Assembly (NCBI GenBank): GCA_019633425.1
Contig: WSUB01000125.1
Span: 52,830 to 116,829 of the forward strand
Source of the DNA: Tulasnella sp. 424
Taxonomy: Eukaryota; Basidiomycota; Agaricomycetes; Cantharellales; Tulasnellaceae
Direction: 5' to 3'
Length of the DNA stretch: 64,000 bases
Shown here: positions 1 through 11,017 of the stretch, in pieces
Layout: the number at the start of each line of letters is the position of its first letter
Position numbering within the stretch: the first letter of the stretch is position 1
Notes under the pieces: generated by a model
Told to the model about the DNA's origin: nothing
Seen by the model: only the letters and a program-made list of their open reading frames with translations
The model's database searches: none
Made by a program: the position numbers and the translations under genes

Positions 1-1141
1 GCTTGGACTCGAAAAACAAGAGGAACCTCAACCACCAGCGTAATCCAGGCTTCTGTGGCTGTCCAACTGGAGGAACGCCCACGCCGTCCACGATAACCCC
101 GTCTTCTCGGAGTTGAGGAATGCCGTGCCTCGCATCGTCCTGAGACCAATCTCCGTATGGTCCCGTGTTGAACTTGGCTCGGATGTTGGTGCAGTGGATG
201 TAGTAGACCGCTAAAACCTCAGGCAGGGCATGGAATATGTAGAAGAGGACTTTTGCTGGAGTGGCGGTGAGGCTGCCTGGCGGGTATGGTGGAATGGGTG
301 CGAAGGTTAGACTGGGAGCGGAGTGATGGAGCACGCTCAGGCGGTAAATCGGAATAATCGCCTGTAAAGGAAGGGTTGGAAATCGGTTTGAAGAACAGAT
401 GCGAAACAGCAGAGAGAGACGAACCAGATTAAGGCTGAGCTTTACAATTGCGCCGAGGGCTGACTGGTCAACAAACTCGAGTCTTGGACGAAGGTAGACT
501 AGTCCCCCGGCGAAACAAAGGATGGTGAACAGCGCTACCGAATCAAATACGTATCTGGTAAAAGGTCAGAAGGTATATATAGGCAAGTTAACACCTCAAG
601 GCTACGAGACAGCTCACCGGATACTTTGCAAGAGGCCCGCCCAACACAGACTCGTTAACATCGAAACGATGAAAAACGTGAATGCCGGGTACCACAGTAT
701 CCATCTGAACCTCCCACGCAAAGTCGGCCGGTCTTTGCTCCTCCTTCGCGGGTCCTCCAGCGTGGCATTAACCAGGATTGCTCGAGCGAAGGCGATAAGG
801 TCCAGCATGATTCCCATATACCCCGCCGCAAGGCCCATCTGCTCGTAGATCAACATCCCTACATTCGTCTGCTCTCCCGGCACATGACGATGTGCTTCAA
901 GTTGCCGGAAAGAGTACAAGAGTATTCGACCCATGGTGAAAAGAGTCGTGGCGGAGCCTAACATCATCGTTCGCGTGTCCGGGTCGTATTGCCGTTTGAT
1001 CCATGGCGAGAGGGAGAAGGAGAACAGGAATAGAAGAACGACGGAGGGTATGAAATCGTCTTGAGTCGGGAATCCTCCGATCAAGGCTAGTACTTGCTTT
1101 TGGGTCGTTGACGATGTCTCATCATCTGTCTTGGAACCCAT
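1..1141 (-). CDS. Fungal multi-pass membrane protein, 3' end outside window
   Basis: The start is the ATG at 1141 (MGSKTDDE); an upstream in-frame TTG is not a credible start. Exon 1 runs to about 618. A short intron (donor GTGAGC) follows, then an exon with a hydrophobic segment near 540-430 (FDSVALFTILCFAGGLVYL). A second intron ends at about 366, and the last visible exon runs off the window edge. At least five hydrophobic segments can be seen, including near 1050, 960, 800, 660 and 250. The last part contains YIFHALPEVLAVYY followed by a GPYGDW-containing cytosolic-looking tail. The layout resembles fungal seven-helix families of the RTA1-like/DUF7702 kind, but I cannot assign one with certainty. 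Function unknown; membrane location is inferred from hydrophobicity. Confidence 0.6.
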
Positions 1142-1668
1142 TTTTTCTGAAAAGGGAGGGGGGGAGAAAAGAGGGACGTCGTCGACGACGTGAGAGCTCG
1201 AGGAAGAGACAACACCCAAGCCCAATTTTTTCTACCCTAGTTCGGCTTCTACTATGAAGCGAAGTGCGTCCGGATGGAGGTTTGGGCGATGCAAACAGGA
1301 GATTGTCTGGGAGTTTGGGAGGATCATTTTTCACCCGGGCCCCGGAGTCCGCAGCCAGGAGAGCTGGCAACGCGGGGAACTCCTTTGTCAACCAGTCAGG
1401 AGTAAGTACTATATGAGAGATCTAGAGCTGTGTGCCAATTTCAAAGACAGAACGTGGTTACAGAGAGGCGCGAGACTTGGACGGCACACTTCATCAGGAA
1501 CCAAAGAGGAGCACTTCGACTGCGAGAAGTCTTGGCTGAACCCTACGGGGAATTACCGGAAGCGGCGGCTTCTGCAAGGAGGACATCTTAAAAGCTTAAA
1601 AGCGTTTAATTAAACACAGTGGCTACGAGTTATGTACTTTGGCAGGAGGCCTGTCTTCGACTACTGAA
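1142..1668. other. Intergenic, 527 bp
   Basis: The stretch holds the 5' side of the membrane-protein gene and the 3' flank of BUD32. An open frame on the plus strand (1254-1613) has no recognisable domain and I do not call it a gene. Confidence 0.5.
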
Positions 1669-2694
1669 TTACCCCACCATACTTCGCTTCCTTCCACGCA
1701 GTCGGACTGGAATGGAAAATTGGTCATTATCAAGCTAGAATACTTGCGAGAATTTGAACTACTTACCATCGTCTAAACGTCGTTTGATGCCTGGCCAAGC
1801 TTTACCCGACCCCTCCGCATAGCTGTCTAGAACCGTGGCGAATAGCGGTTCGGATTCCGGATGAGTGGAAGCGAAAGCTCTTTCGAGGACGTATAAGTCC
1901 ACAGCTTTATCTTCGACGAGAGCCGATTGATATGAGAGTCCAAAGTCGATTAGGACCTGTGGGAGGGAGACCGGGCCGGGAGGACCGCTGAGTAGCCATA
2001 CCAAGGTGGTTTACAGGAACGGAGTGCTTACCACTTCCATTTCGTCGGTTCCAGGTGATTTACGAAGCATCATGTTCGACGTGGTGAGGTCGCCGTGGAT
2101 GATGTCGACAGCGTGCATTTTGGCAATCTCCTGACCTATGAGTTTCATTATCGCCTCTAGAAGGCAAGCACCGAAAGGTCAGCAGCAGCCGAGTCACTCA
2201 TAGCAAAATTTACGAACCAGGAGTAAGCTGGTTCTTTGACAAGAAGTCGTCCCACTCGCTTCCCGCCACTTCATCAGTCTCAGCAGTCTCCTCCTCATCT
2301 TCTTCAATATCCCCATCTGCGCCCCCACCCAAAACAGTGCGCACCGAAGGTCCATCAATGAGCTCCACTCCAAGGAGTCCATCAATCGGGTCCACCATTC
2401 GTATTCCAGGTACGGACACTCCGTTCCGAAGGCACCTCATCAACGCCCGAGCCTCCATCACCACGCGTGACTTGGTCAATCCATTATCAAGCGTCGGATG
2501 CCGATATTGCTTCTTGAATCGATGCTTGAGGATGATTTGAGGCTGGTTAGGGTGTAGGGTTCCTTTGTAGATACGCTTATCTGAGCCTCAGGACGCCAAA
2601 GATCATGCGAATAACGGCAATATCGCTGAAAGTGGCTTACTGCCTCTGCACCCTGCTGCACCAGGACCGACGATTCGAGGAGCGATAAGCTCAT
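1669..2694 (-). CDS. BUD32: Bud32/PRPK atypical protein kinase of the KEOPS complex
   Basis: This small kinase-like ATPase is the core of the KEOPS complex, which makes the t6A modification on tRNAs reading ANN codons; it also affects telomeres and transcription. The start is ATG at 2694. Exon 1 ends in QQGAEA; after an intron with a TAAG acceptor the next exon gives RIYKG, restoring the family's N-terminal QGAEAxxY signature, then KHRFKKQYRHP and LTKSR. The catalytic loop HGDLTTSNMML is at about 2065-2100 and the DFG (VLIDFGLSYQ) at about 1940. The last intron (donor GTAAGT, acceptor TTCCAG) joins RLDD to VRLRGRKRSMVG, the conserved basic Bud32 tail. At least four introns are needed. Length is normal for the family (about 250 residues). 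The gene is divergent from CCH1. Confidence 0.93.
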
Positions 2695-3048
2695 AGCGAG
2701 ATGATGGTTGATAGGCGAGCGCTTCACACTTCAGAAATAGACTTTTGATACCGGTTTGGGGTATAAAAATAGAGATCAGAAAGCGGCCAATGTGACTTGG
2801 TTCAGGCGCTTGTTAACGTCAAAGAAGTCAAAGAAGGTGCCAAAATTGGGCGCTGTTTGCAATTCTGGATCGACAAACATGATACCGTAAGCCTGATCGA
2901 CGTTGCGTTGCAGACCGCGGCGCCTCTGGATCCCCTCTCAACACTTTATAAACCCTTAAGCTCGTTATCGCCAACTCACCCCGAACCAACCTCTCATCAC
3001 CATCAACCCTTCTAATCAACGCGTTAAGGGCCATCGTCCAGCAGGTCG
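2695..3048. promoter_or_regulatory. Shared divergent promoter region of BUD32 and CCH1
   Basis: These 354 bp separate two divergent start codons, so both promoters must lie here. A TATA-like stretch (tataaaaatag) is near 2762, and a second (ctttataaac) near 2944 is placed for CCH1. The role is inferred from position only. Confidence 0.45.
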
Positions 3049-6000
3049 ATGCAGCGACCCAGTCATCATTCCGATTCGTTATCCCTAGACGCCTCAAACT
3101 CGACCGCAATCGCACCCCAATACGGCTCCTACAGCCCGCCTGATGCCAATAGCGGGGCGAAACGAAGAAACAGCTGGAACAAATCACGCGAGTCGTTCTC
3201 TGAAGAGATTCGGCCATCTTTCGCCATGCCGCCCATCATGACGACAACAGGCGACGAGTCGGGCGCAGGCGCCGCTGGTGCACCGGGAGTATCGTCGTCG
3301 ACATTGCAATATCAAACACCATATCCACCTGGACAGTCTCCAAGACCCCGAAACCTCTCGACAAACTCGTTGGATTCGAACGCCTCTGCGGCTCTCACTG
3401 AGGGGGAGGATAGAATTCATCTGACCTCGGCTGCTGCGGGTTTCACTCGTCCCCGCCATGGGGGCGCGGATACAAACGAAGCGGAAGAAGGTAGAAGAAG
3501 ATTAGAGCGTCCTCAGGGACATTACGGAGAACGAGGGAGAACGATGGGGACCCTCAAAACTATGGGCAGGAATATTAGGCGGGCCAGCATGCGCGTCGTC
3601 AATCTCGCTGGGGTTACATTGGAGGATAGACCGATGCGACTCGAGGATGAATCACCGGACGAGAGGAAGCGCAATACACCTTTTCCAGGACAGGATGAAG
3701 ATATGCCAGAGATGTCGAGGGAAAGGCTGAGAGGAAGAACCCTTGGCGTCTTCGGGCCCCAGAGCGTAGTGCGGCGCGCGATGCTTTCGCTTCTCCTGTG
3801 GAGGTAAGCTGGCGATGCAGTGCGAAATGCCTCACAATGCACTGACTTTGGCTCGTCCTTAGATGGACAGAACCTATTATCTTGCTTCTCATCATGGTTA
3901 ACGCGGTCGTTCTAACCATCCAAGCGCACCGGTCGGTCTTTGTCAACGGTCGCGAAGACGGCTTCTTCGGGACTTGGGAGGACTACGCGCTCTTCGTTCT
4001 CTTCATCATCTTCACGTGGGTTTCCCACTTCACGAGTCTCGACTTGGAGTCTTGTGTATACTAATTTGGTGGAACATCTTCTAGCCTCGAAGCCTTTGCT
4101 CGCATTCTTGTAACCGGCTTGGTGCTCGACCCCACAACACGATGGACAGACTACCAGCTCTTCTTCCAAAAAGTCAAAGCAACTCCAGGCAAAGTCCACG
4201 ATCGGTTCGGTTCGGTACCTTCAGGCTCCACCGTCAACATCATCGAGGCCAACGTCCCATCCGAAACCGCCTCCACCTTCGGCAATCGACTACGCTCCGG
4301 CTCGCACGCATACCCACCGGGCCACTCGATGGAACGCTCTTCGTCTTGGGTAGGCACGAAATTGGGGTTCGAACGACATCCATTCCAATTGGCGATCGAG
4401 AAGCAGCAAAGCCTTTCAGCGCAGAATTTACCGTACCTCCGACACTCTTGGAACCGAATCGACTTTGTCGCCGTCACCTCGTTTTGGATCATGTTTGGGC
4501 TTTGCATCACCGGAATGGAGACGACGCCGAATACGCATTTGTATATTTTTAGAGCGTTGAGCGTGCTGCGGGTTGCGCGGTTGCTTGCGGTTACGTCGGG
4601 TACGACCACGATTATGAGGTCCCTCAAGATCGCGGGACCGTTGCTCGCGAGAGTGTCGGTGTTTGTGCTTTTCGCTATGGTGCTGTTCTCGTAAGTGGTT
4701 CTATTTCGGGGGTGGAGAGAGTAGTGTGTATGCTGACACGGGTGTCATCTCAGCATTGTTGGAGTCCAGTCCTTCAAAGGCAGTTTTCGCCGAAATTGCT
4801 TGCTAGGTATGGAACTTGCATCCTTTCTCGCTCCGTTAATTCCATACAGCGTGTTGAAAGATGAATGATTTCCATATCCAGAGGTATCAAACGGAGACTC
4901 GATCAACTTGGGGCAATCGTGCGGCGGCCAGATCGACCCAATTAGTTTGAATACCACAGGGTATTACAACATGCAAGGAGAGGTAATGTCGACGCCGAAA
5001 GGTTTCATTTGTCCCTTGGGCCAGCGGTGTCAAGTGCGTTCTCTCTTTTCGGTACCGGCCATTTCTGGATGAAATGAATTCTAACGCAGGCTGGAATCAC
5101 GGGATAGGAGCAAGATTCCAACCCGCATAACGATATCCAAAGCTTCGACAATATCTTCTTTGGCGCGCTTCAAGTTCTCATCATCGCCGGTGCCAACCAA
5201 TGGTCCACAACAATGTACATGATGATGGATTCCGACTTTTACGCCGCGTCCATCTTCTTCATCATTTGCATTATTATCCTCAACTTTTGGCTCATCAACA
5301 TGTTCGTCGCTGTTATTACAAATACCTTTTCGTCTATTCGAGTGGAGACGAAAAAAAGCGCGTTTGGTGCTGGAACGTAAGCCTTTATTGTAACGTATGG
5401 AATGAGATTTTCAGTGGCTGATGTGGATGCCCTTGCGCAGGTCCGGACCAGTCATTGACGAAAAGGCAGAAGAGTGGACAATGATGAGCCGACAGCGTAC
5501 GGGTGCAAGGTCGGTTATTCAGGAATGGTACCTCCGAACTCAGTTGGGCTGGGTCGTTCTGGTTTTCGCGGACTTGGTGGTTCAAGGCACAAGAACGGCA
5601 ACTTCATCTGCAGGGCACCTACAGTTCCTAGGTACAGGCCCTCGTACCTTGCTTCGGTGCTCAGAAGCTGATGTGCACCAATGGACTTCTTTTCCCGTAG
5701 ACTCTTTTGAACTAGTGGCCACCGTTGCTTTTGACATCGAAATGGTGTGGCGGATTGCGGGCTACTTGCCGAATTGGCGAGGGTTCAACGAAAGAGGCCT
5801 CAATTGGTTCGACCTGTTCTTGGCCGTCACCACGACTATTCTTCAAATACCGCCCATTCACAACTGGCAATATTATCCATGGCTAACCGCGTTCCAACTT
5901 GCGCGGTTCTACCGAGTGATTTTAGCTATCCCGCCGATGAGGTCGTTGCTAGTACGAAACTTTTTGACTTGCATGATGAGGGTGGTTTTTTGTTTTGCTG

Positions 6001-9000
6001 ACCACTCTTATTTGTAGCTCCGAGTGTTTGGCAACATGAATGGGTTGTGGAACATGACTTTGTTCTTGATGATAGTGAACTTGCTTGGAGCGTTGATTGC
6101 AGTTCAGCTCTTCCGAGGCGACGTTGGCGCGGAGGAACACATGAATTTCGCCGAGACCTATGCCGCGTTTTTGGCCATGTATCAAGTGCGGCTCCTTTTA
6201 ACGTGTTTGGTCTGGTCTTGACTTACCGTCTTTCCAGGTGTTCTCATCAGAGAATTGGACCGACGTTCTGTATCTCACGGCTGATGCAAGTGCGCCCTTC
6301 AAACAAGCATTGATTGCAGTTCTGTTTTACGTTGGCTGGTTCTTCTTCGCAAATTGTACGTTCACCCACGGTGATAAGGTCGCTTCTTTCCTAATACCTT
6401 GTCCTCAAAGTCATCTTGCTTCAAATGTTCATTGCCGTTATTAACGAGGTACGCCAAAGTATATGGTGTCTCACATCCGACACTTACCCCAGCGATATCA
6501 GAACTTTGAAGTCGCGGAAGAGCAGAAGAGGGCCCGTCAATTTGACGCATATCTTCGCAAGACGGAGCCGAGCTCCACTCAAGTTAATTGGATGGAGAAG
6601 TGGAATCCCTATAACTGGGTCAAGGCGGCGCCGAAGTCTGTTGCTGTTGAGAGTATGCCGTCGGGTCTCGTTCTACCCTTGAAGAAGGCCATTGTTCAAG
6701 ACAGTCGCGGACGGCGTCAACGGTCTCAGTCCTCAGTATGTTATGCCCTTCTTCGTCTTTCCTCCTTTGACTAGGACCGCATGTTGATCCAACACGCGGT
6801 AGATATCACAGTTTCCCTTTGGGGAGCAGGAAAAGCAAAAAGGCGTGGCCGGCACCCTCCGCCGTTTATTCGACCTGGATAAAGACGTGCCCGATACGGT
6901 TCAGCTGGCTTCTCTCAAGGCGATGCGCAGAGAATCCGTAGCCATGCAGGCACAGTTGGAGGAGAGCGCCGAACATAGACTGTAAGTGGGTTCGGGCCCT
7001 ACACGTCTCCTAATTACTCACAGTCACGATAGGGACTACCTGGACGCCAATGTCCCCGATCCCACAATCGATGAGAATCAAGAAGCAATATCGGAAAATC
7101 GAGCGAAGAAGGCGGACTTCATCGAGGCTCACCCAACATACGATAAAACCTTTTGGGCATTGTCCAATCAAAGCCCCTTGCGACGTCTCTGCCAGAAGCT
7201 GGTTTCACCCGCGGGTGGAGACCGCATCTTCGGCATCCCCCCTTCCCGCATCGCGCTACCATTCTTCCAATTCTTCGTCTTCTTGGCGGTCGTTGGTGGC
7301 ATTGTTGTCGCTGCTATCGCTACCCCAGCATACCGAAGACAATACTACATCGACCACGGTCTCCAGCGCAACACGTGGTTCGATTCAGCCGACGTAGCGT
7401 TTGCTTGCGCCCTCATCCTCGAATTCCTGGTCAAGATGGTCGCGGACGGATTCATTTTCACTCCGAACGCCTACCTCCTCAGCTTCTGGAACGTAATCGA
7501 CTTCCTCATCCTGATCGCGCTGCTTATCAACATGATTACAACCATTGTCAAGGCAGGAGGTGTCAGTCGTGCGACAAGGTCCCTCAAGGCGTTCCGCGCC
7601 TTACGGCTCATCACTTTCTTCCCATGGATGAGGGACACCTTCCATTCCGTTCTGTTCGCTGGAGCGAAGAGCTTGATCGAAGCAGCGCTCCTTGCTCTGT
7701 TGTATATGGTCCCCTATGCCATTTGGGGTTTAAACATCTTCTCAGGCTTGATGTTTATCTGCAATGACGGCAACAGTGCGGGAAAAGCGGACTGTGTCGG
7801 CGAATATTTTTCACAGCCGGTGGACGGTGTCGACATTGGGTTCCTCGCTCCACGGTCCTGGGATCGGCCTTCACCTTCAACGACATTTTCATTCGACTCG
7901 TTTGGATCATCACTCCTGATCCTCTTTGAGGTCGTTTCATTCGAGGGGTGGATTGATGTCATGGGGGTCGCAATGGACCTCGTAGGGAAAGACCTCCAAC
8001 CTCAGCTGAACACCTCGCAAAGGAACTCCCTGTTCTTCTTGATCTACGATCTCTTGGGGGCTGTCATCATTCTCACACTTTTCGTTAGGTATGTGCATTT
8101 TTAGGCTCTTCTTATTTTCGCGGCTGACCAAGATATGGTTTCTTTTTCATAGTATCATCATTGGAAACTTCAGCTCCAGATCCGGAATAGCCCTCCTCAC
8201 AGAAGATCAGAAACGGTGGATTGACCTTCAGAAACTCATAAAGCGCCAAAGACCTTCCAAACGCCCCAAAACCAAGCCTTCCAGCTCTTGGCGCGCCTGG
8301 TGTTTTGATAGAGCGGTACATAAAAATGGCTGGTGGTCGAGGGGTTTGACAGGTCTTTACATTATTCATATATTCGCTCTTGCGTGCGTCCTCCCAGTTA
8401 TGCGGCACATTGCACTCAATTTTAACTCTATCTCTTCCCGTAGCACGCAAACATTCACCAACAGTTTCACTATCAATCGGATACGAGGTAGGTTACGACC
8501 GAATTCTTATCGGCGTGATATTTATCATCTTATCTTGTTATGAAGACTTCCTTTTTTTGGTCCTTACCACAATCTATGCGGTCGACATTGTGGTTCGCAT
8601 ATCGGGCCTCGGCTTGCGTAGCTTCCGTGCCAATGGTTGGAATCTGTTCGACGTCTTTGTTGTTGCCGGAAGCTTTGCAACCACTGTCCCTATCGTCCTT
8701 GGGTCCAAGAACTTCGCAGTCGAGCAGTTGCAAAAACTCTTCTTGGTGTGCATAGCTTTCAAGCTTGTCCAAAAGAATAGCGGGCTCAACCAGCTTTTCA
8801 AAACTTCAGTGTACGTGTGGAATCTGTACTCGGTTATTTGGCTAATATTATTAATAACTTGGCCCGTAGGTCGAGTCTTCCCGCCATTCTCAAGCTGCTA
8901 CTGCTCTGGATTGTTCTCTTCATTTTCTTCGCTATCGTCTACGTCGAGGTTTTCGGTCTCACTCGGTGGGGGAGTGCCGAGACCCGTTATGAGAACTACC

Positions 9001-10714
9001 AGAGCTTCTTTAACGCTATTATCATGCTTGTTTTCATGAGTACGGGGTGCGTAACTTGAAGTGCTGCAACATTCGCTGGTCTAATCTTGCTCATACAGGG
9101 AGGGGTGGAATCAGTATATGCATGATTTGTACGTCAATCTCTACCCACTTTGAGTAACAATTGCTGACCTCGCGCTTTTAGTACGGTGTCATACCCTGCC
9201 TGCACGAACTCCGGCGAAGATGATCCCGACAGTGACTGCGGAAGCACGGGTTGGGCATACTCGTTGTTCATCGCGTGGAATCTCTTAAGCATGGTAGGCA
9301 TATGCCAAATTATTTATCTCACGTTTGCTGACACTTGGGGTAGTATATATTTGTCAACATGTTTACTGGTATGAATTTCGCTAACGGTCTTCACGTACCG
9401 GACAACTAAACCGCCTTGTTAGGTGTTGTCGTCGAGAACTTCTCGTACGTCTTCCAACTCAACAACTCACGGGGCTCAATCAATCGCCACGAGATGCGTG
9501 CCTTCAAGAAAGTTTGGGCGATGTTTGATGTGGAAGGGACTGGGTTTTTGACTAGCGCTAGCATTGTTCCGTTCCTCTCAGTGAGTTGCCTTTCCGTTCT
9601 TTTGAACCGTGCACCACCTGACAGAATGCGCACAGAAACTTAGTGGTGTATTCGAGGTTCGGACTTACCCGACCGAGTTTTCCATTGAGAAAATCATGGA
9701 ACAGAGCCAGGCCAACCTCGACCAACCTCGAACAGTATACTCGGCCCCAGTGATCAGCAACAGTCAGAAGACAAACCACATCGACATTCGGAAACTCGGA
9801 GATGCCATCTCTCAGATCGACCAGCGGGAGATTAGTCGCCGACGGGCCACATACGTTCGTCTGTACCACGAAGCGAAAATCACCGCTGAATCAGGAAAAG
9901 GGATATCCTTCACCAAGTACGTTCCCCTCTCATTCGCACGTGACCACTCGTTCACCCTCTGTATTAGCATGCTTCTCCTATTGGCTCACTACAAGATCAT
10001 CGATGACAACCTCGCTCTCAGGTAGGCTAACTTGATAAAGTGGATCCAATACTTGTTTCGCTCAGATAGGCCTCCATGCTAGGCTCGATGAAATGCTGCA
10101 ACGACGAGTAACAACGGAATATGTGGAAGACTTGGTAAACCTGGATCGGGTTCGATCCTTGCTTCGGATGATTGCCTGTCGCCGCCGTTATCTAGCGATG
10201 CGCGAACAGCAAGCTGCCGCGCTTCGGGCGGAACAAGGTTCGAAAAGGTTCTTAGCCTCTTGTATCCACAGCTGATGCGGTACTTTCAGAAATCCCTGCA
10301 ATCTTCGTCGAGGATACTCCTAGGACACCGACGCAGCGATCATGGGACATTACGTCGACGGGCAATCGAGACTCGCAGGCTTTCCAATTCGAGGGCGATT
10401 CTCCCACCCCAAATCCCATCAGGCCAATTTACATCCCAGATCGAGACAACAGTCCGGATCATTCCCCAAATCCTTCTCAACCTTCTTCTCCGATATCTCT
10501 CCCTCGACGGAGTGGTGCTTTGTCTGGCGACTTCAGCAGGTATTCTGACCCACGGTAAGTCGTGATTTGGAATGATTCGAGCTTAACCTCAATTCGCTAC
10601 TTGAACGATAGGCGGGAGAGTATGCCCCTCGGAGACAAGTCACATCAACAAGTTTTGTCAACGCTTGATAGTTCCGTATGGGGAGGTCCGTCTGCCTGTC
10701 CTGCCAACCATTGA
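3049..10714 (+). CDS. CCH1: Cch1-type voltage-gated calcium channel alpha subunit
   Basis: This is a four-domain pore subunit of the plasma membrane high-affinity calcium influx system, which in fungi works with Mid1. About 2,000 residues are spread over many exons. The N-terminal tail (3049-3800) is Ser/Pro-rich. Domain I runs about 3862-5380, domain II 5450-6450, domain III 7160-8190 and domain IV 8290-9430. Each has six hydrophobic helices and a pore loop. The pore motifs are ANQW (about 5195), SENW (6250), FEGW (7945) and GEGW (9100), so the filter reads N-E-E-E. Voltage-sensor arginines are visible ([12 protein letters not shown] near 4560; [12 protein letters not shown] near 7590). An EF-hand-like stretch follows domain IV (9480-9640), then a long cytosolic tail. 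The final intron joins SDPR to RESMPLGDK, and the stop is at 10712-10714. The tail ends [10 protein letters not shown]. The reading frame looks intact with ordinary short introns. Confidence 0.93.
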
Positions 10715-11017
10715 TCGCGTGACTGATTAGTCATTAATAGAAATGATGCATGAAGCCGCAGAAGAAGAATAACACCCTTTTTTTTGATAGACACCATCGC
10801 TTTTAGCAACGCACGGACACACTGTTTTCTCTCTGCATTGTAACTTATATTCCATGCTGTATCACAATCACACAAAGCGAGAGAGTAGCATAATACAGTA
10901 GATAGGTACAGGGATGGCGGGGTGGAGCTATGAGACAATGAAGAGAGCCGATGGTGAGATGCACGCAGACAAAATTGAGAGGGAACGGGAAGGTTTGGCG
11001 AGGCTTTCCGTATATGA
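10715..11017. other. Convergent intergenic region between CCH1 and eIF3a
   Basis: The two genes converge here, so both 3' untranslated regions must share 303 bp. An AT-rich run near 10770-10880 suits polyadenylation. No coding signal seen. Confidence 0.4.

Noticed and set aside
2590..2660. Apparent loss of the N-terminal QGAEA motif continuity in BUD32
   Set aside because: An intron with a TAAG acceptor joins QGAEA to RIYKG, restoring the motif.
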